This document shows positions 33,773-41,084 of a stretch of 64,000 nucleotides of DNA, piece after piece. Numbering within the stretch: the stretch's first letter is position 1; the number at the start of each line of letters is the position of its first letter. The DNA comes from Clostridia bacterium (GTDB lineage: Bacteria > Bacillota > Clostridia > Oscillospirales > CAG-272), in the NCBI GenBank assembly GCA_017456145.1, contig JAFTJZ010000006.1, positions 1 through 64,000 of the forward strand. Reading direction: 5' to 3'. A program made the position numbers and the translations under genes. The notes beneath the pieces were generated by a model. It was not told the origin of the DNA. It worked only from the letters and a program-made list of their open reading frames with translations, and searched no databases.

Positions 33773-34972
33773 ATGAATCAGGATCAAATGATACAAGAAG
33801 AAATCAATGCGCCCAAGCCCATCCCGCGCTACGGAAAATTTGACGTGCTTGCCCGCCAAGGGAGAGCGAGACGCGGCGTGCTGCACACGGTACACGGCGA
33901 CATTCAGACCCCCGTGTTCATGAACGTCGGTACCTGCGCTGCCATCAAGGGCGGTGTCAATACCATGCAGCTGCGCGATCTGGATTGTCAGGTGGAGCTG
34001 TCCAACACTTACCATTTACACCTGCGTCCCGGTGATCGCCTCATTCACAACATGGGCGGTATCCGCAAGTTTATGAATTGGGACGGCCCCGTGCTGACGG
34101 ATAGCGGTGGATTTCAGGTATTCTCGTTGTCTTCTCTGCGTAAAATAACCGAGGAAGGCGTTCGCTTTGCCTCACATATCGACGGCAAGCGCATTTTCAT
34201 GGGCCCTGAGGAGAGTATGCAGATTCAATCCAACCTCGCCTCGACCATCGCTATGGCATTTGATGAGTGTATTGAAAATCCCGCGCCCTACAACTACGTC
34301 AAGGAGTCCTGCGCGAGAACCGTTCGCTGGTTGCAGCGCTGCAAGGCAGAAATGGCGCGGCTCAATACGCTGCCCGACACCATCAATCCCGATCAGCTGT
34401 TATTCGGAATCAACCAAGGCTCGACCTACGAGGATCTGCGCATCGAGCATATGAAACGTATCGCCGAGCTGGATCTGCCCGGTTACGCCATCGGCGGTCT
34501 TGCCGTGGGTGAGAAGACCGAGGATATGTATCGCATCATCGACGCTGTCGAGCCGTATATGCCACAGGAGAAACCCCGCTATTTGATGGGAGTCGGTACG
34601 CCTTGTAACATTTTGGAGGCGGTGCATCTTGGTGTGGATTTCTTCGATTGTGTCATGCCCTCCCGCAACGCCCGCCATGGAAATATTTTCACATGGCACG
34701 GAAAAATGAATTTGTGTAATGAGAAATACGCCGAGGACGGCAGACCCTTTGATAAGGATTGCGGCTGTCCTGCCTGCCGCCATTACAGCCGTTCGTACGT
34801 CCGTCACTTGATCAAGGCCAAGGAGGCGGTTGGAATGCAGCTGGCCGTTATGCACAATTTGTATTTCTATAACAATTTGACCCGCCGTATCCGTGAGGCA
34901 CTGGACGAGGGACGATTTGAGGAGTTTTATCAGAAGTACCATATTAAGCTCGGCGAGCGGTCGGAGGATTAA
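33773..34972 (+). CDS. tgt: Queuine tRNA-guanine transglycosylase
   Basis: 399 aa (AAAGGA upstream). It is a TIM barrel with LTDSGGFQVFSL near residue 108 (general base Asp), F-D-E-C-I near 163, and VDFFDCVMPSRNARHG near 285 (nucleophile Asp). The zinc site CGCPAC-x-H lies near 328. It exchanges G34 in GUN-anticodon tRNAs for preQ1 (or queuine in scavengers). No preQ1 synthesis genes are in the window. Confidence 0.96.
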   Translation: MNQDQMIQEEINAPKPIPRYGKFDVLARQGRARRGVLHTVHGDIQTPVFMNVGTCAAIKGGVNTMQLRDLDCQVELSNTYHLHLRPGDRLIHNMGGIRKFMNWDGPVLTDSGGFQVFSLSSLRKITEEGVRFASHIDGKRIFMGPEESMQIQSNLASTIAMAFDECIENPAPYNYVKESCARTVRWLQRCKAEMARLNTLPDTINPDQLLFGINQGSTYEDLRIEHMKRIAELDLPGYAIGGLAVGEKTEDMYRIIDAVEPYMPQEKPRYLMGVGTPCNILEAVHLGVDFFDCVMPSRNARHGNIFTWHGKMNLCNEKYAEDGRPFDKDCGCPACRHYSRSYVRHLIKAKEAVGMQLAVMHNLYFYNNLTRRIREALDEGRFEEFYQKYHIKLGERSED

Positions 34973-35020
34973 CTACACAACGACAGGTAGAAAAAATAAA
35001 CTCAAGAGAGAAGGAGTACG

Positions 35021-35698
35021 ATGATAATGGCACACATCGATGCGGTAATTTTTGATATGGACGGTACGCTGTTTGATACCGAACAGGTGTACCAGCGCGC
35101 GTGGATCGAGGCGGGTGCGCGGTTGCAATTTGCGCATGTCAAGGACGCGCTTGCGGCTTGTACGGGATGCAACAATGCCGATACCCGTAAATATTTTATG
35201 AAGACATATGCCGATATCGTGGATTATGATGAATTTGCTGCCGTTCGGGATGGGCTTTACGACGAGATCATCGAACGAGAAGGCTTGCAGCTCAAGCCGG
35301 GTGCACGGGAGACGCTGCAATGGCTTAAGGGGCGAGGCATACCGATGGCACTGGGAACTTCAACCTATCCCCCACGTGTGCCGCGCAATTTGGAGAAGGC
35401 CGGCCTGACGCAGTATTTTGACGCGGTAGTCATGGGGAACATGGTCAAGAAGGGAAAGCCCGATCCCGAGACGTTTTTGACGGCGGCACAAATGCTTGGT
35501 GTCAAGCCCGAGCATTGCATCGGAGTGGAGGATTCCTTCAACGGTGTACGCGCACTGCATGCTGCGGGAATGTATACCATTATGGTACCTGATCTGGTGC
35601 AGCCCGATGCGGCACTGCTGCCGCTGATCGACGCGGTGTGTGATAATTTGCTTGAAATTCAAACCATCGTTGAAAAAATCAACGGTTGGGACAAATAA
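35021..35698 (+). CDS. HAD phosphatase, beta-phosphoglucomutase-like
   Basis: 225 aa (AGAAGGAG upstream; ATG at 35021 or 35027). Motif I is FDMDGTLFD (residues about 11-19), the helical cap follows, motif II L-G-T-S-T-Y-P-P is near 112, the Lys of KKGKPDPETF near 150, and GVEDSFNGV near 168. This is subclass IA, with the D-G-T-L-F-D-T-E signature of beta-phosphoglucomutases and sugar phosphatases. It is followed by tldD after 14 bases. Confidence 0.88.
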   Translation: MIMAHIDAVIFDMDGTLFDTEQVYQRAWIEAGARLQFAHVKDALAACTGCNNADTRKYFMKTYADIVDYDEFAAVRDGLYDEIIEREGLQLKPGARETLQWLKGRGIPMALGTSTYPPRVPRNLEKAGLTQYFDAVVMGNMVKKGKPDPETFLTAAQMLGVKPEHCIGVEDSFNGVRALHAAGMYTIMVPDLVQPDAALLPLIDAVCDNLLEIQTIVEKINGWDK

Positions 35699-35712
35699 GT
35701 GGAGGAGAGGAC

Positions 35713-37098
35713 ATGATCATCGAAAGAAAATTGTTGGAACAGTTGCTTGCCGTGGCAATGTCCACGGGAGCAGATTTTGCCGAGCTGTATGCGGAAAATA
35801 CGCAGAACAACAGTGTACGCCTGATGGATCGTAAGATCGACCAGATCGGCAGCAACACCATCTCGGGAGCAGGCATCCGTGCCTTTCTCGGTACGCGGAC
35901 GGTGTATGCGTCCACGAGCGATCTGACGCCCGCGGGACTTATGCAGTGTGCCCGCGCTGTGGCGCAGGCAATGGGCGAGGGAAATGCGCAGGTCTGTGTT
36001 GTGTTGACCGAGCGAATGTTTCCCAACATTCACCCAGTCAAGGTCATTCCGTCCTCGGTGGCGACGGCGCAGAAGATCGATATTCTTCGCACGGCCTGCA
36101 CCGCGGCGGACACGTATGATGATAAGATCAGTCAGGTCATCGGCAACCTTGCCGACGTAGATCATACCATTCTGATTGCCAACAGCGAGGGCCTTTATAC
36201 GCAGGACAGACATATACGCACCCGCATTGCCGTCAGTGCAACAGCGTCGGATCGCGGAGAGAATCAGATGGGCTCGGCATCCCCCGGTGGTGGCGTAGGC
36301 ATGGAGCTGTTTGAAACGGTCGATCCCGTACAGGTTGGTCGTCGGGCAGCTGCGCAGGCCATGATCAATCTGCGGGCGGACTACTGTCCCGCGGGTAAGA
36401 TGACGGTCGCCATTGAGAACGGGTTTGGCGGCGTTATTTTCCACGAGGCCTGCGGACACTCGCTGGAATCAGACAGCGTTGCCATTGGAGCGTCACAAAT
36501 GTGCGGCAAGCTGGGGCAGAAGATCGCCAACGAAAAGGTGACCGCCATTGACGACGGTACCATCCCCGGTGCGTGGGGCTCGGTCAATATCGACGACGAG
36601 GGCAATCCCACCCAACGAAACGTGCTGATCGAGAACGGCGTGCTGAAAAATTATATGATCGACCGTCTGGGATCTCGCCGTATGGGGCTGCCCATGACAG
36701 GCAACAGCCGTCGGCAAAATTATGCCTACGAGCCATCCTCCCGCATGACCAACACCTATATTGACAACGGTCCCGATAAAAATGAGGACATCATCGCGTC
36801 GATCGAATACGGTCTGTATGCCAAGAGCATGGGCGGCGGCTCGGTCAACCCGCTGACGGGTGCGTTTAACTTTTCGGTCAACGAGGGATATATCGTCCGC
36901 AACGGTAAGATCTGTGAGGCGGTGCGCGGCGCATCTTTGATCGGTACGGGCTCTCAAATTTTACAAGACATTGATATGGTCGGGCAAAATTTGGATCGTG
37001 CGCAGGGAATGTGCGGCTCGTCCAGCGGCAGCATTCCTACCGATGTGGGACAGCCGCTGATCCGCGTGTCGTCCATTACTGTGGGCGGGCGCAACTGA
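35713..37098 (+). CDS. tldD: Zinc metalloprotease TldD
   Basis: 461 aa from ATG 35713 (GGAGGAGAGG upstream). The zinc motif HEACGH is near residue 246 and the later G-T-G-S-Q-I-L region carries the remaining zinc ligands. With TldE it forms a heterodimeric protease that degrades unfolded peptides and, in some bacteria, removes leader peptides from RiPPs. It lies 16 bases before its partner. No modified-peptide gene is visible nearby. Confidence 0.95.
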   Translation: MIIERKLLEQLLAVAMSTGADFAELYAENTQNNSVRLMDRKIDQIGSNTISGAGIRAFLGTRTVYASTSDLTPAGLMQCARAVAQAMGEGNAQVCVVLTERMFPNIHPVKVIPSSVATAQKIDILRTACTAADTYDDKISQVIGNLADVDHTILIANSEGLYTQDRHIRTRIAVSATASDRGENQMGSASPGGGVGMELFETVDPVQVGRRAAAQAMINLRADYCPAGKMTVAIENGFGGVIFHEACGHSLESDSVAIGASQMCGKLGQKIANEKVTAIDDGTIPGAWGSVNIDDEGNPTQRNVLIENGVLKNYMIDRLGSRRMGLPMTGNSRRQNYAYEPSSRMTNTYIDNGPDKNEDIIASIEYGLYAKSMGGGSVNPLTGAFNFSVNEGYIVRNGKICEAVRGASLIGTGSQILQDIDMVGQNLDRAQGMCGSSSGSIPTDVGQPLIRVSSITVGGRN

Positions 37099-37114
37099 TG
37101 GAGGTGCCAATACG

Positions 37115-38461
37115 ATGAAATTTGAACAAATAAAAGAAATTCTTGTTGCCGCAGCAGCGCGCGAGGGCATAAAGATTTACGAAATTTATGCCATGAACGA
37201 CCGCAGCATGAGCACCGAAACGCTCAAGGATGAGATCAGCGCATTTTCCTACGGTGTATCGGGCGGTGTCAGCTTTCGCTGCATCGTGGACGGAAAAATG
37301 GGTTATGCATCGGGCGAGCTGATGACCGAGGAGGCCCTCTCATCTCTGGTTACGCAGGCTGCCGAAAACGCTCGCTGTATTGAAAATGATGATGTGGTGG
37401 AAATTTTTGCAGGCTCCGCGCAATATGATGAAGTGAAAACGGGCGATTTTACACTTCCCGAGGCAGCACAGCTCAAGGATTGGGCACTCCGACTGCAAAG
37501 GGAGACCTACGCGCAGGATGCCATGGTCAGCGATGGTACGCAAAGCACGGCGCTGGCGTATGAAAGTGAAATCGATTTGTACAACTCTCGCGGGCTGTCG
37601 TTGCACAATCGTGTCGGGATTTCCGGCGCGGGTGTTTATGCCGTCGTCAAGGCAAGCGAGGATGATGCGGAGATGGACGGAAAGATCATTCCGGGTTCGT
37701 CTTATGAGGATTTTGCTGCAGTTCCTGCCGAGGTGGTCAAGGATGCTAAGGCACGTCTGGGGGCGGCCGTGATGGATTCCGGGCGATATGACTGTATCCT
37801 GTGTGCTCAGCAGGTAAGAGCGCTTTTGTCGGTCTTTTCCGCTGTTTTTTCGGCAAAGCAGGTGCAGATGGGGCTTTCGCTGCTGGGAGGAAAGATGGGC
37901 GAGAAGATTGCCTCGGATTGTTTGAATATTACCGACGATCCCCGCGATCCTCATTGCCCTGTGCAGACCTCGTTTGACGGCGAGGGCGTGGCAACGTATC
38001 AAAAGCCGATGATCGAGGGCGGCGTGTTGAAAAATTATCTGTATGATCTTACCACGGCCAAAAAGGACGGCGTGACGTCTACGGGTAACGGTCAGCGTGG
38101 CAGCTATGCCTCGCCGGTCTCCATTGCCCCGTATTGTTTCCGTGTCGAGGCAGGGAAGATGAGCCGCGAGGATATGATGGCGGCGATCGGTGACGGCATC
38201 ATGATCACAGAGCTCAAGGGACTTCACGCGGGTGCAAATGCCGTTTCGGGTGATTTTTCCATTGAGAGCGCGGGGTTCCGCATTCGCGACGGCAAGCGCG
38301 CCGAGGCGATCAAGACCTTTACCATCGCGGGCAATTTCTTCGAGCTGCTCAAAACCATTGACGGCGTGGGTGACCGTGTGGACTACGGATTCCCCGGTGG
38401 CTTTACCGTGTTTGCCGCACCGGATCTGCTCTTGCGCGGTGTCAGCGTCGCGGGGAAATGA
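37115..38461 (+). CDS. tldE: TldE (PmbA) protease partner
   Basis: 448 aa (GGAGGTG upstream). It has the TldD/PmbA fold but lacks the HExxxH zinc motif, as expected for the E subunit. The E-G-V-A-T-Y-Q-K-P-M-I and F-R-I-R-D-G-K segments are typical. It pairs with TldD. Its stop overlaps the Nudix start by 4 bases. Confidence 0.93.
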   Translation: MKFEQIKEILVAAAAREGIKIYEIYAMNDRSMSTETLKDEISAFSYGVSGGVSFRCIVDGKMGYASGELMTEEALSSLVTQAAENARCIENDDVVEIFAGSAQYDEVKTGDFTLPEAAQLKDWALRLQRETYAQDAMVSDGTQSTALAYESEIDLYNSRGLSLHNRVGISGAGVYAVVKASEDDAEMDGKIIPGSSYEDFAAVPAEVVKDAKARLGAAVMDSGRYDCILCAQQVRALLSVFSAVFSAKQVQMGLSLLGGKMGEKIASDCLNITDDPRDPHCPVQTSFDGEGVATYQKPMIEGGVLKNYLYDLTTAKKDGVTSTGNGQRGSYASPVSIAPYCFRVEAGKMSREDMMAAIGDGIMITELKGLHAGANAVSGDFSIESAGFRIRDGKRAEAIKTFTIAGNFFELLKTIDGVGDRVDYGFPGGFTVFAAPDLLLRGVSVAGK

Positions 38462-38973
38462 GTGCCATGGAGCTGTGGGATGCTTATGACAGCGGGGAAC
38501 GCCGCACGGGACAGACCTTGGTGCGCGGCGAGCCGATCCCCCAGGGACGATACCACATGGTCTGCGAGGCGCTGGTGCGCCATACCGATGGGGAGTATCT
38601 TTTGATGCATCGGGTACTGACCAAGGCGGCTTATCCCGGTTACTTTGAGGCGACGGCAGGCGGTTCGGCGCTGTGCGGCGAGGACGCGCTCACCTGTATG
38701 CGGCGAGAGCTGATGGAGGAGACGGGCATCGTCGGCGTGACCTTGACGCTTGTCGCTAAGAGTCATGACGAACAAGAGCGAGCCATTTTTTACAGCTATC
38801 TTGCCTTGACGGATGTCGACAAGGCTGCCATCACGCTGCAGCAGGGCGAGACGGACGGTTACCGCTGGCTCTCCGAGGCGGATTTTATCGCACACATCCA
38901 CTCCGATCGGGTGATCGATCGGCAAAAGGCGAGATATGCTGACTATTTCCGACGGATCGGATATCTTGAATGA
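38458..38973 (+). CDS. Nudix hydrolase
   Basis: 171 aa, ATGA overlap with tldE. The Nudix box runs G-G-S-A-L-C-G-E-D-A-L...R-R-E-L-M-E-E-T-G-I (residues about 62-85). The N-terminus (M-E-L-W-D-A-Y-D) and the order of motifs resemble the IPP isomerase-like or YfcD-type Nudix enzymes that act on nucleoside diphosphate derivatives. The substrate is not known. It is probably co-translated with tldE. Confidence 0.88.
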   Translation: MSAMELWDAYDSGERRTGQTLVRGEPIPQGRYHMVCEALVRHTDGEYLLMHRVLTKAAYPGYFEATAGGSALCGEDALTCMRRELMEETGIVGVTLTLVAKSHDEQERAIFYSYLALTDVDKAAITLQQGETDGYRWLSEADFIAHIHSDRVIDRQKARYADYFRRIGYLE

Positions 38974-39001
38974 TTTTACAACACAAAAGGAGATTTTAGA
39001 T

Positions 39002-39817
39002 ATGAAAACAACCATGAAATTTTTAAGCTTGATGCTGGCACTGCTGCTGATTTGCTCCACTTTGGTTGCATGCGGCAAGCCGACGACGTTTGAGGTCGTG
39101 ACCGATGCGGTGAACAAAACACTCGCACTGGACAGCATATCTGCCACCATGGAAATGACTATGGACATGGAGATGGCGTCGCTTGGCACCTCGGTGGAGG
39201 TTCCCATGACGACGACGATCAAGGCCTCCGGTCTGCAGAGTGATGCACCCGTCATCCTGACCGAGCTGACCATGTCCATGATGGGCATTGAGATGGAAAC
39301 CGTCAATTATGTTGAGGGGGAGTATATGTATATGACCATGCTTGGGGAGAGCTACAAGGTTAAAATGGAGGACATGACCGACTACGACGGCATGAATGAC
39401 ATCGACAACCTGATCAAGGCGCTGCCCGAGGCTCTGCTCTCGGAGATTGAGGCAACGGAAAATGCCGATGGAACCAAAACGGTCAAGGTGGAGGTTCCTA
39501 ACGATATGCTGGATACAATCTACGGCGAGCTGCTCGCGCAGGTACAACAGAGCGCTGCCGAGGGTGCGACGGTCGATTCCTGCAACATCACGGAGGCTGC
39601 GGTCGAGATCACCATTGACAAGGACGGTTATATCTCCGTGTACGATATGAGCTTTCTGATGGAAATGGGCATGAGCGTGGAGGGCTTTTCCATGGACGTT
39701 TCCGCAGACGTAGAGGCAAAGGTGACCTACGAAAATCCCGGCGAGCCGGTGACTGTCACTCCGCCCGAGGGTTATCAGGACTTTCCCGAGGCGAATGCCG
39801 ACGAGATCGGACTTTAA
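39002..39817 (+). CDS. Lipoprotein of unknown function, Met-rich
   Basis: 271 aa from ATG 39002 (AAAGGAG upstream). The signal peptide MKTTMKFLSLMLALLL leads to the lipobox LVAC (Cys about 22). The mature part is beta-rich with alternating residues (T-M-E-M-T-M-D-M-E-M; E-T-V-N-Y-V-E-G-E-Y-M-Y-M-T) as in LolA/LppX-like half-barrels. It is rich in Met and acidic residues and has a conserved Y-M-Y pattern. A lipid or hydrophobic ligand carrier role is inference only. It is 28 bases after the Nudix gene and ends at a strong terminator. Confidence 0.78.
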   Translation: MKTTMKFLSLMLALLLICSTLVACGKPTTFEVVTDAVNKTLALDSISATMEMTMDMEMASLGTSVEVPMTTTIKASGLQSDAPVILTELTMSMMGIEMETVNYVEGEYMYMTMLGESYKVKMEDMTDYDGMNDIDNLIKALPEALLSEIEATENADGTKTVKVEVPNDMLDTIYGELLAQVQQSAAEGATVDSCNITEAAVEITIDKDGYISVYDMSFLMEMGMSVEGFSMDVSADVEAKVTYENPGEPVTVTPPEGYQDFPEANADEIGL

Positions 39818-39829
39818 CGCAAAATAAGA

Positions 39830-39868
39830 GCTGCGCATGATCGTCAGGTCATGCGCAGCATATTTTTT
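39830..39868 (+). terminator. Terminator after the 39002 lipoprotein
   Basis: GCTGCGCATGA and TCATGCGCAGC form an 11-bp stem with an 8-base loop, followed by ATATTTTTT. Confidence 0.88.
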
Positions 39869-39870
39869 GG

Positions 39871-40902
39871 TTAAAGCAGCGTTTGATACCAGTAGGAAAC
39901 AGAGGAGAAGTCGTCACTGCGAGGCTCCAGCGCGGTGGTGGTTTCGTTCCAGCCGAGGTCATGCACCGTCACGCGGAGCGATTTTTCAAAGCGGATGGGA
40001 TCGACGATGTGCCAGCGGTAGCCCGCGTAGCTGTCATGCTGCCGTCCCTGCGTACCGTTGGAGTATTCGACGTAATACAGACCGCAGTAGGGGGCACTGA
40101 AGGTGTGGGTGCGCCCGTGGACAGCAAAGGCGTATGAGCCGCAAAGATAGTCCTCAATACCGGTAAAGCAAACGGTGGGGAATTCATCGTCATCGTCGAT
40201 GTAGAACTTCATCTCGCCTTCGACCCAGCAGGAGTTGCGTCCGTTGAGCGTGGCAAAGAGTGCCGTGCCAACGTATTGCCCTTTGCCTTTGATACCGTCG
40301 ATGACCGTATAGATCTCGCCCTTGGGAACGGGATTCATCTCGCGGTAGCGGGCGTGGAAGTAGCCGATGTCAGCGGGAAGGGTGGTCAACGTGTAGTTGA
40401 TCTGATAAAAGCTCCAGAGCGAGTGCGATGCGGTGTTTTCCAGCGTCATGCGGCAGTGGCGGCGGAAAGGCATCTGCCAGTAGCAGTTCATGCCGCGGCA
40501 GGGCGCGACCAGCACAGCGGCAGAGTTGAGAATGGGAAATTCTCCGTTGAAGTGGTTGGTGTCGCCTGTGAACTTGTAGGCAAAGAAGGTGTTCAGCGGG
40601 CACTCGACCGAGGGCGTTTCGCAGTCGTCCCAGTATATGCGCAGAATAAATTCGGGGGTGATCTGTCCACCAAACCACATGCTGTTGATGGCGCCCTCGC
40701 CCTCGATGTCCGCAAGCACCGCCGTCTCTCCCGGCTTGACCTCGATGGCGGGGCGGCACTTCCAGCCGCGACCCAACGCGCCGCCCTCGGCGTGGCAGCC
40801 ACCGCCCACCGATCCGTCCGGATTCTCCGCGTTGATGGCACGTGACTTGGCATCCGATAGCTCAAATAAATTTCCAAGATTGCAATTCAAACCGTTAAAC
40901 AT
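39871..40902 (-). CDS. GH172 (DUF2961) glycoside hydrolase
   Basis: 343 aa from ATG 40902 (AGGAGG upstream). The DUF2961 fold has its typical motifs: INSMWFGG near residue 72, W-D-D-C-E-T-P-S-V-E-C-P near 92, and GIEDYLCGSYAF near 252, the counterpart of the G-T-E-D-Y-F active-site Glu segment. GH172 members include difructose anhydride synthase, alpha-fructofuranosidase and D-arabinofuranosidase. No signal peptide. It lies after the GH38 gene on the same strand. The sugar specificity cannot be told. Confidence 0.88.
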   Translation of the reverse strand: MFNGLNCNLGNLFELSDAKSRAINAENPDGSVGGGCHAEGGALGRGWKCRPAIEVKPGETAVLADIEGEGAINSMWFGGQITPEFILRIYWDDCETPSVECPLNTFFAYKFTGDTNHFNGEFPILNSAAVLVAPCRGMNCYWQMPFRRHCRMTLENTASHSLWSFYQINYTLTTLPADIGYFHARYREMNPVPKGEIYTVIDGIKGKGQYVGTALFATLNGRNSCWVEGEMKFYIDDDDEFPTVCFTGIEDYLCGSYAFAVHGRTHTFSAPYCGLYYVEYSNGTQGRQHDSYAGYRWHIVDPIRFEKSLRVTVHDLGWNETTTALEPRSDDFSSVSYWYQTLL

Positions 40903-40948
40903 AGAAAAACCTCCTGTGTTTTTTATGGGGCGTTGCCCCATGCCCCAT

Positions 40949-40978
40949 CGGGGGTGCTTTTTGAAAAAAGCGCCCCCG
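40949..40978. repeat. Intergenic hairpin, copy of the 14745 family
   Basis: CGGGGGTGCTTTTT and AAAAAGCGCCCCCG pair around a short loop. It lies in the 182-base gap between the GH172 and GH38 genes. Confidence 0.6.
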
Positions 40979-41022
40979 AGCCCCCGTAAAAACTTAAAAA
41001 ATGCTGAAAAGTTTTAGGGGTT

Positions 41023-41054
41023 CCAAGGGGTACTTTTTCAAAAGTACCCCTTGG
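41023..41054. repeat. Long perfect hairpin after the GH38 gene
   Basis: CCAAGGGGTACTTTT and AAAAGTACCCCTTGG pair almost without loop. A GGGGC/GCCCC hairpin lies just beyond at about 41063-41078. They may weaken read-through into the GH172 gene. Confidence 0.65.
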
Positions 41055-41084
41055 TGGGGGTGCGGGGCGCATAGCCCCGTGGCA

